Shown piece by piece: positions 1 through 8,492 of a DNA stretch of 51,679 nucleotides. The stretch lies in assembly GCA_903873705.1 (NCBI GenBank), contig CAIQPK010000055.1:1-51679 (forward strand), read 5' to 3'. A program made the position numbers and the translations under genes. Numbering within the stretch: the stretch's first letter is position 1; each line of letters begins with the position of its first letter. This stretch comes from an uncultured Acidobacteriota bacterium (GTDB lineage Bacteria; Acidobacteriota; Terriglobia; Terriglobales; Acidobacteriaceae). Under the pieces are notes generated by a model. The model worked only from the letters and a program-made list of their open reading frames with translations, was not told the DNA's origin and ran no database searches.

Positions 1-8
1 CTCCCCGG

Positions 9-84
9 TCTGCCCAGACCTCGCCCAATCGAATCTGAGACTTTGCAGACCAGGTCTGGGGGGGCACACCCACCCATCAGGTAT
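9..84 (+). repeat. Dispersed ~75-bp upstream repeat, copy 1
   Basis: This block aligns end to end with 49628-49701. Shared blocks in the same order are TCTGCC(C)AGACCT, a GAATCTGAGA/GAAGACATA-like middle, YTTTGCA, then TCTGGGGGG, CACACCYACCC and TCAG-TAT. It ends about 50 nt before the purine permease, and copy 2 ends 14 nt before mnmE. Both copies therefore sit directly upstream of a plus-strand gene. A promoter or regulatory role is inferred from that position; TATCCT at 82-87 could be a -10 box. Confidence 0.7.
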
Positions 85-135
85 CCTAAGCACCATCAGC
101 CCTAAAACTCTGCACCCGGAAGGCGACCTGCCCGC

Positions 136-1470
136 ATGCGCACCCGTCTCGAAACCTACTTCCGCTTCGCCGAGCACCAAACCACCTGGCGCATCGAAAC
201 CCTCGCCGGCCTCACCACCTTCATCACGATGGCCTACATCATCTTCGTCAACCCGGCCATCCTCTCCGAAACCGGCATGAGCCTCGCCGCCGTCACCATC
301 GCCACCTGCCTCTGCGCCGCCATCGGCAGCATCCTGATGGGCATCCTCGCCAACTACCCCCTCGCCCTCGCACCAGGAATGGGCCTCAACGCCTACTTCA
401 CCTACACCGTCGTCAAGGGCATGGGCGTCCCCTGGCAGACCGCACTCGGCGCAGTCTTCATCTCCGGCATCATCTTCCTCCTGCTCACCTTCGGAGGCAT
501 CCGCCAGCGCCTCGTAGGAGCCATCCCCTACCAGCTCCACGCCGCCGTAGCCGGTGGCATCGGACTCTTCATCGCCTTCATCGGTCTCCGCAACGCCGGC
601 ATCATCGTCCCCAGCCCCGCCACCACCGTCACCCTCGGCAACATGCACTCCCCCACCGTGCTGCTCGCCATCTTCGGCATCCTGCTCATCGCCATCCTGC
701 AGGCTTACCAGGTCAAAGCCTCCATGCTCATCGGAGTCCTCGGCACCCTCATCGTCGGCATCCTCTTCCATCAGACAAAGTACACAGGAATTCTCAACGG
801 CGCCGTCCCCCTCTGGACCGCCATCAACCCCATGGCCATCAAGGCCACCGCCTTCCACCTCGACATCCGCGCCGCGCTCCACATGAACGCCTTCGAGATC
901 ATCTTCGTCTTCCTCTTCGTCGACCTCTTCGACAACATAGGAACCTTAGTCGCCGTAACCGAACGCGCCGGCCTCATCAACCCCGACCACACCATCCCCC
1001 GCCTCGACCGCATCTTCTTCGCAGACGCCACAGCGACGGTTCTCGGCTCTCTCGCCGGCACCTCCACCGTCACCAGCTACATCGAAAGCTCCGCCGGCGT
1101 CGCCGCAGGCGGACGCACCGGCGTCACCGCCATCGTCACCGGACTGCTCTTCTTCCTCGCCATATTCGTCGCCCCCCTCGTCGGGGCCATCCCCGCCTTC
1201 GCCACCGCCCCCGCCCTCATCCTGGTCGGCGCCCTTATGGTCGCCAGCGCCGCCCGCATCGACTGGGATGACCCCCGCGTCGCCATTCCCTCATTCCTCA
1301 CCATCATCACCATCCCACTCACCTACTCCATCGCCACCGGCCTCTCCTTCGGCATCATCAGCTTCGCCGTCATCGAGCTGGCCACAGGCCGCGGCCGCCG
1401 CCAGCACTGGATGCTCTACCTTCTCGCCACCCTCTTCCTCCTCCGCTTCGTCTACATCGCCCAAACCTGA
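136..1470 (+). CDS. NCS2 family purine permease (AzgA-like)
   Basis: A 444-residue polytopic inner-membrane protein of the NCS2 family, AzgA/COG2252 branch, expected to import adenine, guanine or hypoxanthine with protons. The family-typical N-terminal block LAGLTTFITMAYIIFVNP (residues 23-40), the GMGLNAYF helix (81-88), FVDLFDNIGT (about 260) and a TSYIESSAGVAAGGRTG segment (about 310) are all present, and the length is normal for AzgA. Hydrophobic segments run throughout to LFLLRFVYIAQT. The ATG has only a distant GGAAGG upstream. It is a single gene: a strong hairpin follows the stop, and a dispersed repeat precedes it. Adenine versus guanine/hypoxanthine preference cannot be told from sequence. 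Confidence 0.93.
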   Translation: MRTRLETYFRFAEHQTTWRIETLAGLTTFITMAYIIFVNPAILSETGMSLAAVTIATCLCAAIGSILMGILANYPLALAPGMGLNAYFTYTVVKGMGVPWQTALGAVFISGIIFLLLTFGGIRQRLVGAIPYQLHAAVAGGIGLFIAFIGLRNAGIIVPSPATTVTLGNMHSPTVLLAIFGILLIAILQAYQVKASMLIGVLGTLIVGILFHQTKYTGILNGAVPLWTAINPMAIKATAFHLDIRAALHMNAFEIIFVFLFVDLFDNIGTLVAVTERAGLINPDHTIPRLDRIFFADATATVLGSLAGTSTVTSYIESSAGVAAGGRTGVTAIVTGLLFFLAIFVAPLVGAIPAFATAPALILVGALMVASAARIDWDDPRVAIPSFLTIITIPLTYSIATGLSFGIISFAVIELATGRGRRQHWMLYLLATLFLLRFVYIAQT

Positions 1471-1487
1471 CCTTCGCAGCAAAAAAG

Positions 1488-1527
1488 ATGCGCCTCTCGC
1501 GAGCTACCAGCTCGCGAGAAAGCGCAT
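1488..1527. terminator. Hairpin terminator after the purine permease
   Basis: A perfect 11-bp stem (1495-1505 with 1509-1519, loop ACC) is extended by a second 6-bp stem (1488-1493 with 1522-1527) across a small internal loop. An A-run (1481-1486) precedes it and TTT follows, so it could stop transcription in either direction. It starts 18 nt after the permease stop codon. Confidence 0.75.
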
Positions 1528-1528
1528 T

Positions 1529-1849
1529 TGGGAAGAAGTTGCTGATGGACAGTTTCTTCGACCACGACAAACACATCAATACCCAAACCCGGGGCATAAC
1601 GGGACAGCGCCTCAGAAAAGTAACGGTCGTCGCTTCAGATTTGTCACAGCACATCGAACGCTTCATCTAGACTCACTCAAACCCCTCATCCGGCTCAGCC
1701 GACAGAAGAACTCAGTACCTTTCGTCTAAACCGTGCCCAATTAGAGATTTACCCGAGAAATGTCCTCTTATGCCCCGTTCTGCCTCTTGTACCAATCGGA
1801 GAGGGAACTCAGAATCGCGTTACACCAACAACCGAAGTAGAGGCCAGCT
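1529..1849. other. Intergenic spacer without recognisable gene
   Basis: This 321-bp stretch between the permease terminator and the next gene has mixed composition and no reading frame with a convincing start or codon bias. No repeat, tRNA-like or hairpin element was recognised. It presumably holds the promoter of the following gene, but no clear -35/-10 pair was identified. Confidence 0.5.
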
Positions 1850-2410
1850 GTGCATTTTCGCTTCTCTCTTACCCTGGCAGTCGTATTTGCCACGTTTGTC
1901 TTGTCCATCGTCTTCACCATCATTCAAAAGCGGGCACGACCCGCTGCGCTTCCGCTTTCCTACAACCCAAACGATCACCAGGCCGGTCAGCCCTTTCGCG
2001 ATCCTCTCGGCCGCTTCCACCTCACCATGCCTTCCGGCTGGGATCCGACACTCGCCGCCGACGGCCTCCCCACCTTCCACAACGGTGCAGCCTGGGCGGA
2101 AGTTTGTCTCCTCGGCGCAGCCGGCGCCCGCGACGCCGTCGACAAGGCCACGGAGCTCTTTCGTCCCCGCTTCACCACGTTCAACCCCATTAATCGCGGC
2201 AACACCACCATCGCCGGACGTAACTCCCACGGCCTCAACGCCGACGCCAACACCACCACCGGAAGGCGGGTTTCCGTCCTGATCACGGCTCAGCCCATCT
2301 CCCGGCACCAGTTTTTCGTCCTCATCTCCGCCAACCCCGTCAATCTTGCGCCGCAACTCAACGCCAGCGTCATGGCCCTGGCCAGCAGCCTGCATTTCGA
2401 GGGTCACTAG
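1850..2410 (+). CDS. Membrane-anchored hypothetical protein
   Basis: A 186-residue protein of unknown function. An N-terminal hydrophobic helix (about residues 4-25, LTLAVVFATFVLSIVFTII) is followed by basic KRAR, giving a signal-anchor with the rest outside the cytoplasm. The body reads as a compact domain starting with FRDPLGRFHLTMPSGW; this 'FxLTxPxGW' opening is frequent in small extracytoplasmic proteins that fit serum-opacity or PsbP-like folds, but the assignment is speculative. Translation starts at GTG, preceded by AGTAGAGG at about 1836-1843. It is a single gene facing the HTH-TPR gene downstream. Confidence 0.72.
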   Translation: MHFRFSLTLAVVFATFVLSIVFTIIQKRARPAALPLSYNPNDHQAGQPFRDPLGRFHLTMPSGWDPTLAADGLPTFHNGAAWAEVCLLGAAGARDAVDKATELFRPRFTTFNPINRGNTTIAGRNSHGLNADANTTTGRRVSVLITAQPISRHQFFVLISANPVNLAPQLNASVMALASSLHFEGH

Positions 2411-2484
2411 CCCTTGTCACTGCCCCTTCGTGTCTTTTTTTCATCACCGTCAGCACGACGCGCATCCCTGCACAGCGGCGCGCG

Positions 2485-2490
2485 TAGAAT
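2485..2490 (+). promoter_or_regulatory. -10-like hexamer TAGAAT
   Basis: TAGAAT lies 32 nt before the GTG start of the HTH-TPR gene. It matches 5 of 6 bases of TATAAT. No good -35 was identified. It belongs to the set of TANNNT hexamers seen before many plus-strand genes in this window. Confidence 0.4.
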
Positions 2491-2522
2491 AAGGGCAGAT
2501 CAGGACACGTTTCGAGGGCCCG

Positions 2523-3950
2523 GTGACCGCGGCGAAGAAAGACATTCTTCAGGGATGGAAGGACATTGCTGCCTACGTTTCGCGCGATGTTCGCACCGTC
2601 AAACGGTGGGAAAAGCAGCGTGGTCTACCCGTGCGGCGCATGCCAGGGATAGGTCGCGCCAACGTTTACGCCCTCATTCCCGAACTGGACCGCTGGCTCT
2701 CCGCTGACACTGATCTCAGTGAAGCCGCGCCCGTCCCCCCCGAGATCCCGGAAGACGCGCCCATCGAGCTCGCCGCCGAACAAGCCCCTCCGCCCGTCGC
2801 TCTGATACCCCACGCCCGGCCAGGACGCGCCTGGATCCTCGCTGTCATCGGCCTCGTCTTGATCGGGGCCATTACCGCCTTCGCCTTCGGCCTTCGTGCT
2901 CACCGCCGAAGCCTTGCTGCTGCAACGGTTCCGCCAAACCTCTCCCGCGCCGGCCACACGGTCAAGTACTCCTCCAAACAACCCGGCGTCGACGCCCTCT
3001 ACCTCCGCGGCATTTACTTCTACGAGCAGCGCACCCCCGAAGGCCTCAATCGCGCCCTGCAGTGCTTTCAGGACGCCATCGCCAAGGATCCCAGTTACGC
3101 TCCCGCCTATTCCGGCCTGGCCCAGACCTACAACCTGCTGCGTGAGTACTCCACCATGCCCGATGCCCAGGCGTACGAGAGTGCCAAAACGGCGGCCCGC
3201 CACGCCATCGCCATCGACCCCGACCTTCCCGAGCCACACGCGGCGCTCGCCTTCGCCGAGTTCTTCTGGGACTGGGACGCCGCCGGGGCCGAGCGTGAGT
3301 TCCAGACCTCCATCGCCCTCGACCCCAACTCCGCCCTCGTCCACCACTGGTACGGTTCCATGCTCACCCACGAAGGCCGCTTTCAGGAGTCGCTCGTTCA
3401 GCTCGACCTCGCCCAGCGCCTCCAGCCCACCTCTACTTCCATCATCAGCGATCACGCCTTCGCGCTCGGCCTCAGCGGCCACCGCGAGCAGGCCATCGAG
3501 ATGTTGCAGTCCGTCATCAGCCAGGATGCCAAGTCCCCCGCCCCCCACTACATTCTCGCCGGCCTCAGCATGAGTGAACCCCGTAACATCGGCCGTTTCC
3601 TCAGTGAAATGCGCCTCTTCGCCACCCTCCGCCACGACCCCGACACCCTGCGATCGCTCGACGAGCTCGACCGCGCCTTCCGCAGCGGTGGCGAACCCGC
3701 CTTCTGGCGAGTCAGTCTCCAGCAGGAAGAGCGCAACCACCCCAACAAGCGCACCGTTGGCATGGTCAACGCCGAAACCGTGCTGGGTCGTAAAGAGGAC
3801 GCGATCCGCGACCTCGCCCAGCTTGCCGCCGACCACGACCCCGGCATGATTGGTATCGCCATCAATAACATCATCAATCCCCTGCATGACGATCCCCGCT
3901 ACAAAGCCATCATCGAGAAGGTCGGCATCCCCCACCCAGGAGACCGCTGA
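2523..3950 (+). CDS. HTH-TPR membrane-spanning regulator-like protein
   Basis: A 475-residue protein with three parts. An N-terminal DNA-binding-like domain covers residues 8-60 (LQGWKDIAAYVSRDVRTVKRW, then RWLSAD), which is a winged or MerR-like helix-turn-helix. A Pro-rich linker leads to one transmembrane helix at about 103-123 (AWILAVIGLVLIGAITAFAFG). The extracytoplasmic part is a set of TPR repeats, with typical A-G-Y pattern residues such as SYAPAYSGLAQTYNLL and ALVHHWYGSMLTHEGR. The architecture parallels CadC-type one-component regulators, in which a periplasmic part senses and a cytoplasmic HTH binds DNA; the target is unknown. The start is GTG, with GAGGG four bases upstream. Confidence 0.85.
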   Translation: MTAAKKDILQGWKDIAAYVSRDVRTVKRWEKQRGLPVRRMPGIGRANVYALIPELDRWLSADTDLSEAAPVPPEIPEDAPIELAAEQAPPPVALIPHARPGRAWILAVIGLVLIGAITAFAFGLRAHRRSLAAATVPPNLSRAGHTVKYSSKQPGVDALYLRGIYFYEQRTPEGLNRALQCFQDAIAKDPSYAPAYSGLAQTYNLLREYSTMPDAQAYESAKTAARHAIAIDPDLPEPHAALAFAEFFWDWDAAGAEREFQTSIALDPNSALVHHWYGSMLTHEGRFQESLVQLDLAQRLQPTSTSIISDHAFALGLSGHREQAIEMLQSVISQDAKSPAPHYILAGLSMSEPRNIGRFLSEMRLFATLRHDPDTLRSLDELDRAFRSGGEPAFWRVSLQQEERNHPNKRTVGMVNAETVLGRKEDAIRDLAQLAADHDPGMIGIAINNIINPLHDDPRYKAIIEKVGIPHPGDR

Positions 3951-3994
3951 AGCTCCCGCGGGTGTGCTGCCCGGTGCATCGCGGTTCGCCTGAG

Positions 3995-4000
3995 TAGACT
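3995..4000 (+). promoter_or_regulatory. -10-like hexamer TAGACT close to start codon
   Basis: TAGACT ends 10 nt before the ATG at 4011 and 4 nt before an out-of-frame ATG at 4005. No Shine-Dalgarno lies in between, which fits a very short or absent 5' leader for the isoaspartyl peptidase gene. Confidence 0.4.
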
Positions 4001-4010
4001 CATACATGCC

Positions 4011-4946
4011 ATGAGCATCACTCGTACGCAGCCCGTCCTCCTCATCCACGGCGGCGCCTGGGCCATGCCCGACGACGCCATCGAAGCCCACCAGCACGGC
4101 ATAGCCAACGCCCTCCGCGCCGGCTGGTCCGCCCTCGAGCGCGGCGGCACCGCCGTCGACGCCGTAGAAGCCGCCGTTACCGTCATGGAGGACGACGATA
4201 CCTTCGACGCCGGCCGCGGCTCCTTCCTCACCCGCGACGGCCGTGTTCAGCTCGACGCCCTCCTCATGAACGGCGAAAACCTCCGCACCGGCGGCGTTGC
4301 CTGCGTCGAGCGCCTTCGCAACCCCATCCAGGCCGCCCGCCTCGTCCTCGACAAGTCACCCCACGTCTACTTCGTCGGCTCAGGCGCGGAGCAATTCGCC
4401 GCCGAACACGGCATGAACCTCATCGCCAACGCCGACCTCATCGTCCCCCGCGAACGCGACCGCCTGACCGCCTTCCTCGCCCACGAGGCCTCCGGCGGCA
4501 CAGACACCACCTTCAGCGGCGAACCCACGCTCCACTCCCACGACACCGTTGGCGCCGTAGCACTCGACCGCCACGGCAACGTCGCCGCCGCCACCTCCAC
4601 CGGCGGCACCCTCGCCAAGGCCCCCGGCCGCGTCGGCGACAGCTCCCTCATCGGCTGCGGATGCTACGCCGACAACCTCTCCGCCGCCGTCTCTCTCACC
4701 GGCTGGGGCGAGCCCATCATGAAGCTCGTCCTGGGCAAGTGGGCCGTCGACCGGATCGCCGCCGGCAGCTCCCCGCAACAAGCAGCGATCGACGCCATCG
4801 ACTACCTCTACACCCGCCTCGGCGGACACGGCGGCATCATCCTCCTCGCCCCCGATGGCTCCATCGGCCTCGCCCACAACACCCCCCGCATGGCCTGGGG
4901 GATCGCCAACCCACAGGGCCACCAGCTTGGCATCACCCGCAACTGA
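4011..4946 (+). CDS. iaaA: Isoaspartyl peptidase / plant-type L-asparaginase
   Basis: A 311-residue Ntn-hydrolase of the T2 family. The precursor cleaves itself before a threonine that then acts as nucleophile; the enzyme removes isoaspartyl residues from peptides and hydrolyses asparagine. The expected nucleophile is Thr179 in HDTVGAVALDRHGNVAAATS, at the same number as in E. coli IaaA. The GGTAVDAVEAAVTVMEDDDTFDAG stretch in the N-terminal half is also diagnostic; in it the key motif is FDAGRGS. The length (about 310) is normal. It is a single gene followed by a convergent terminator shared with the secreted protein on the other strand. Confidence 0.92.
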   Translation: MSITRTQPVLLIHGGAWAMPDDAIEAHQHGIANALRAGWSALERGGTAVDAVEAAVTVMEDDDTFDAGRGSFLTRDGRVQLDALLMNGENLRTGGVACVERLRNPIQAARLVLDKSPHVYFVGSGAEQFAAEHGMNLIANADLIVPRERDRLTAFLAHEASGGTDTTFSGEPTLHSHDTVGAVALDRHGNVAAATSTGGTLAKAPGRVGDSSLIGCGCYADNLSAAVSLTGWGEPIMKLVLGKWAVDRIAAGSSPQQAAIDAIDYLYTRLGGHGGIILLAPDGSIGLAHNTPRMAWGIANPQGHQLGITRN

Positions 4947-4961
4947 CCTTTGCCACCCGCA

Positions 4962-4995
4962 CAAACAAAAGTGCCCATCCATTGTGGATGGGCAC
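4962..4995 (-). terminator. Rho-independent terminator (convergent)
   Basis: A perfect 11-bp stem GTGCCCATCCA / TGGATGGGCAC (4971-4981 and 4985-4995) encloses a TTG loop. On the minus strand the stem is followed by TTTTGTTTG, a classical U-tract, so it terminates the secreted-protein gene ending at 5015. The same stem may also stop the plus-strand asparaginase. Confidence 0.85.
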
Positions 4996-5014
4996 TCGGT
5001 TTCAACCCAGGGCA

Positions 5015-6544
5015 CTACTTGAAGTTTGCCTGCACTTTCTGCGCAGCCGACATGGTCACCGTGCACGTGGTTGCTGTCCCCGTGCAGCTGCCTGACCAGC
5101 CCGTAAACTTCACTCCGGCCGCTGGCGTCTCCGTCAGCGTCACCACGGTGCCCTGCTGAAACACGGCCGAGCAGCTCGAGCCACAGCTGATGTACGTTGG
5201 CGACTCGCCATAAGGCGTACCCAGCACAGACCCATTGCGGCTCACCACCTGCAGCGTAAACGTCGGCACAAATGCCACCGACACATTCAGCGCATCGTTC
5301 ACCGCCACGGTGCATGTCGACTGCGTTCCGCTGCAGGCGCCGCCCCATCCCGTGAACACGTTGTCCTTCGGCACGACCACCGAAAGCGTCACCTGCGTGC
5401 CGGCGTTATAGGTCGAGAAGCACGTCTGCGGGCAGCGAATCTTGCCGTCCGTGCTGGTCACCGATCCACCCGCCTTGGTAAGCCCGGTCACCGTCACCGA
5501 CGGCACCACCAGGTTCGCCGCCGCGTTCTGCGCGCCGATAATCACGCCCAGCTCGCCGTCCAGAGGCGTCGTGCATAAGCCGTCTCCTCCGCACACCGCC
5601 TGGTGAGTAGCCGGATCATAGGCACCCGAGTACGCATAGTGCTCATACCGCCTCACTACCGCACGCGAGCCATTCCCAAGTGCCCCACCGCTGTGAAGGC
5701 CTTTCCGCTTGCTGTGGCTTCCGGGATCCGTCTGCAGCAGCGTCCACTCCGTCTCGGCCGGCATCGGTGCCTCGGGCACCTTCGCATTCCCGCCCATCAG
5801 CTCATCCAGATCAACCGGATTCGCCAGCTCCAGCTTGTACACCTTCACCCACACCGCATCCCCATACTGCGGAATAGGCTGAAACACCTGCGCCGGAGGC
5901 ACCGCGGGTGCATTGATGTCGAAGTTCAACACGGGTGCCGCACCAGCTACTGCAGGAGCCACCAGGTTGATAGCCGGCTGAGGAATTGGCACCGGTATCG
6001 GCGCCGGAGTGGGCATCCCCGGAACACTCGGTCCGGTGTAGTACGTCAGCGCACCAGGCGTTGCCGGATCTTCCACCAGCCAGTTGTAGACCACCCGCGT
6101 CGGATTCACCGTCGTCGAGATCCCGAAGTGCTCGCAACCTGCGGCCGAATACCGCGTTCCCAGTCCCAGCGTCCAGCAGCTCTCGCCCGTGGCCACGGTC
6201 CCATTAGGAATAGGTGTGCCCAGCGTAAACTGGCTCGTCGACGGATCGTACGGGCTCTCCCAACGGATCTTCACCCCACCCGGAATCGCCGTGACCGTGC
6301 CCGTGCAATAGCGGATATAGCAGTTTGCTCCCGACCCGCCAAATACCCGGGTCACCTGCGACGGGTTCACGCCATCAGCCTCAATCTCGAACCCATGCGT
6401 CGGTGCCCCGGTGTTGTTGTAGGCATCAAAGTTGGCCGGATAGCCAATAATTGTTGGTCCCTGCGCGGCCGCGATTCCAGTCGCACACAACCCCAGTGCC
6501 ATCACCAGGGTCTTTTTCCAATTGTTCAGTCCTGCCAGTGCCAT
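5015..6544 (-). CDS. Secreted protein with two C-terminal Cys-rich bacterial repeats
   Basis: A 509-residue exported protein of unknown function. A signal peptide (KKTLVMALGLCATGIAAAQ) ends at about residue 27. The C-terminal third holds two related repeats, each with the signature FTGW(G/S)G(A/S)C(S/T)GT..CTV and two cysteine pairs; this is the InlB-B/Flg_new-like 'bacterial repeat' fold found on adhesins and surface proteins. The N-terminal part carries CYIRYCTGT and other Cys pairs, so disulfides are likely. AGGAGG at 6552-6557 lies 7 nt from the ATG at 6544 and only 4 nt from the ATG at 6547, so the second ATG is preferred. A role at the cell surface is inferred. Confidence 0.82.
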   Translation of the reverse strand: MALAGLNNWKKTLVMALGLCATGIAAAQGPTIIGYPANFDAYNNTGAPTHGFEIEADGVNPSQVTRVFGGSGANCYIRYCTGTVTAIPGGVKIRWESPYDPSTSQFTLGTPIPNGTVATGESCWTLGLGTRYSAAGCEHFGISTTVNPTRVVYNWLVEDPATPGALTYYTGPSVPGMPTPAPIPVPIPQPAINLVAPAVAGAAPVLNFDINAPAVPPAQVFQPIPQYGDAVWVKVYKLELANPVDLDELMGGNAKVPEAPMPAETEWTLLQTDPGSHSKRKGLHSGGALGNGSRAVVRRYEHYAYSGAYDPATHQAVCGGDGLCTTPLDGELGVIIGAQNAAANLVVPSVTVTGLTKAGGSVTSTDGKIRCPQTCFSTYNAGTQVTLSVVVPKDNVFTGWGGACSGTQSTCTVAVNDALNVSVAFVPTFTLQVVSRNGSVLGTPYGESPTYISCGSSCSAVFQQGTVVTLTETPAAGVKFTGWSGSCTGTATTCTVTMSAAQKVQANFK

Positions 6545-6719
6545 CATGTGGCCTCCTCGGTTGCATGACCGCTAAACCATTGCTGTCATTGCGTTTCCGA
6601 GCTTAGCCGTCGCCTTTCGCCCAGTTGTCAGCCCTTTGTCTGCTCTCTGTCTTCGCTGCGTCCGGGTTTTGTCGAGATGTTTCAGAACCGTCTCGCTTTT
6701 GTCTTCGAGCGGCTACAAC

Positions 6720-6725
6720 TAGAAT
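6720..6725 (+). promoter_or_regulatory. -10-like hexamer TAGAAT
   Basis: TAGAAT lies 38 nt before the ATG at 6764. It would fall inside the coding region if the endonuclease gene began at the upstream ATG at 6677, so it argues for the downstream start. Confidence 0.4.
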
Positions 6726-6763
6726 CGGGTCAGGCCGCAGGCCGTCCGCATCCAACTATCGCC

Positions 6764-7570
6764 ATGGCCGAAGCCACCCCAGCCTCCAGCACGGTCCTCT
6801 TCCCCGAGCTCGCCCCCGAACCCGAAGCCCCACGCCCGCTCACTCCCGAGCAGGCCGACAAGCTGCCCCACATCCACCGCCTTCTGCTCGCCTATTACGA
6901 CAGGCCCGCCGCCCGTGAGCTCTGGGACCCCCTCACCCAGCTCATCTACTCCCTGCTCGCTTCCCGCACCAAGACCCCCGTCTCCCACCAGGTCATGCGC
7001 GACCTCGAGCGTCGCTTCACCGCCGGCCCCGGCCACTGGGAGTCGGTCCGCGACGCCACCACCACCGAGCTTGAGCACGCCATCGCCATCGTCACCTTCC
7101 CCGAGCAGAAAGCCCCGCACCTCAAGGCCACGCTCATGGGCATCACGGCCCGCTACGGCTCGCTCACACTCGACTTCCTCGCCAAGTACCGCACTGACAA
7201 GATCCGCGACTGGCTGGAGCAGTTCCCCGGCGTCGGCCCCAACACCTCGGCCGCCGTCGTCAACTTCTCCACCCTCCGCCGCCGCGCCCTGGTCGTCGAC
7301 GCCAACCACCTCCGCGTCATCCAGCGCCTCTGCGTCGTCCCCCGCGCCGACGCTGCCACCACCGAGCACCGCCTCATGCGCCTCGTTCCCGAAACCTGGG
7401 ACGCCGCCATGCTCGACGAGCACCACTCCCTCATCAAGCTCCACGCCCAGACCCTCTGCACCTTCACCGAACCCAAGTGCCAAGGCTGCCCTCTGCTGAA
7501 ACTCTGCCCCACCGGCCAGCGCAACACCGGCGAACTCCCCCTCGCCACCCCTTCCGAAGCGGTCCTCTAA
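6764..7570 (+). CDS. Endonuclease III family DNA glycosylase homologue lacking the catalytic lysine
   Basis: A 268-residue HhH-GPD protein related to endonuclease III, which removes oxidised pyrimidines in base excision repair. The C-terminal iron-sulfur loop is intact (C232-x6-C239-x2-C242-x5-C248). The helix-hairpin-helix reads FPGVGPNTSAAVVNFS, and the catalytic aspartate is D179 in VVDANHLRV. The lysine of the usual GVGRKTA motif (E. coli K120), needed for the Schiff-base lyase step, is Asn160 here. The protein may therefore be a monofunctional glycosylase or have another substrate, as in MIG/Pa-MIG-like branches. The ATG at 6677 is possible, but a -10-like TAGAAT at 6720 favours 6764. 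Confidence 0.85.
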   Translation: MAEATPASSTVLFPELAPEPEAPRPLTPEQADKLPHIHRLLLAYYDRPAARELWDPLTQLIYSLLASRTKTPVSHQVMRDLERRFTAGPGHWESVRDATTTELEHAIAIVTFPEQKAPHLKATLMGITARYGSLTLDFLAKYRTDKIRDWLEQFPGVGPNTSAAVVNFSTLRRRALVVDANHLRVIQRLCVVPRADAATTEHRLMRLVPETWDAAMLDEHHSLIKLHAQTLCTFTEPKCQGCPLLKLCPTGQRNTGELPLATPSEAVL

Positions 7571-7585
7571 ACCCCGCACCCTGCT

Positions 7586-8317
7586 TCAGCGCTTCTTCTC
7601 CGCGCAATCCACATCCCCATCCTTATCGATCGCGCAGGCACATCCCTTCCACTCCGGATGCTCCACTTTGCACGTCGCATCGGCCAGCTGCGGCTCCTTC
7701 ATCCGGTCATACACCACGATCAAAAACTCCCGGTCGGTCGACACCGACTCCTTCGCATCCTGCTTGGTATCGTCATCCGCATCCTTGTTCGTCAACCCCT
7801 TCGATGCATTCTCCACGGCCGCTTCAAACCCCGCCCGCGCCGTTGGCAGGTCTTTGCACTTCAACGCCGCCTGCGCCATGTTGTCCAGATAAGCCCATCC
7901 CCCGGTCGATAACACCGACGCCTTCCGGTACGCATCCACTGACGCACAGGTCTCGCCCAGCTTCTCCTGGGCCTCGCCAATATGGTTCTCATCGGTCGCA
8001 TTGTCGCTCAGTGCGACGGCTTTCCTGCAGTTGGCCAGCTCCGTCTTTGCATCCTTCGCCACGCCATCGCTGGAGCACAGACCGTCCCACCCCAGCGCGC
8101 TCTCAGGATCAAGCTTCACCGCGCGCGCAAACGTGGGCCGATCGTCCCACGCAGCCTGCTGCGTCACCACCTGCGCCACCATCTGACGCATACCCATCGG
8201 CATCCGCACCGTCGTCGCATCCAGCTTCGTCCACTTGGCCGCCGCCACCAGCCATCCCATAAACGCAAGCGGCACGCACAGCGCCACCGCACCCAACACC
8301 ATCAGCGTCCGCTTCAT
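7586..8317 (-). CDS. Membrane-anchored TPR-like protein
   Basis: A 243-residue protein with an N-terminal hydrophobic segment (TLMVLGAVALCVPLAFMGWLVAAA, about residues 4-27) and a helical body with TPR-like spacing (SALGWDGLCSSDG, TCASVDAYRKASVLSTGGWAYLDN, DLPTARAGFEAAVENASKG). The C-terminus is Cys- and Asp-rich (CACAIDKDGDVDC), possibly a small metal- or disulfide-stabilised end. The start MKRTLM is chosen because GAGG lies 8 nt upstream; an upstream in-frame ATG would add a 14-residue non-signal extension. Function is unknown. It is convergent with the endonuclease gene, only 15 nt away. Confidence 0.75.
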   Translation of the reverse strand: MKRTLMVLGAVALCVPLAFMGWLVAAAKWTKLDATTVRMPMGMRQMVAQVVTQQAAWDDRPTFARAVKLDPESALGWDGLCSSDGVAKDAKTELANCRKAVALSDNATDENHIGEAQEKLGETCASVDAYRKASVLSTGGWAYLDNMAQAALKCKDLPTARAGFEAAVENASKGLTNKDADDDTKQDAKESVSTDREFLIVVYDRMKEPQLADATCKVEHPEWKGCACAIDKDGDVDCAEKKR

Positions 8318-8478
8318 CCCGATACCTCGCCACAGGGTTTGCCCACAGTATACGAACAACTACCGCCGAACTACCCGCCCGTCCTGCCCGGACACAGCGG
8401 GTTGTTCGCAACTCCGAAGAAAGACCCTCGCCTGCCCCACGCGCCACGGCATTCGCAGCGTCTCGCACGGCGTTTGAT

Positions 8479-8484
8479 TATGAT
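8479..8484 (+). promoter_or_regulatory. -10-like hexamer TATGAT
   Basis: TATGAT (5 of 6 to TATAAT) ends 8 nt before the ATG at 8493. AGGAG lies between them but only 2-3 nt from the ATG, too close for a standard ribosome site, so a leaderless start is possible. Confidence 0.45.
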
Positions 8485-8492
8485 TAGGAGAA

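Noticed and set aside
2625-4097. 490-codon minus-strand frame opposite the HTH-TPR gene
   Set aside because: Gly/Val/Glu-rich antisense shadow typical of high-GC genes; no domain or ribosome site.
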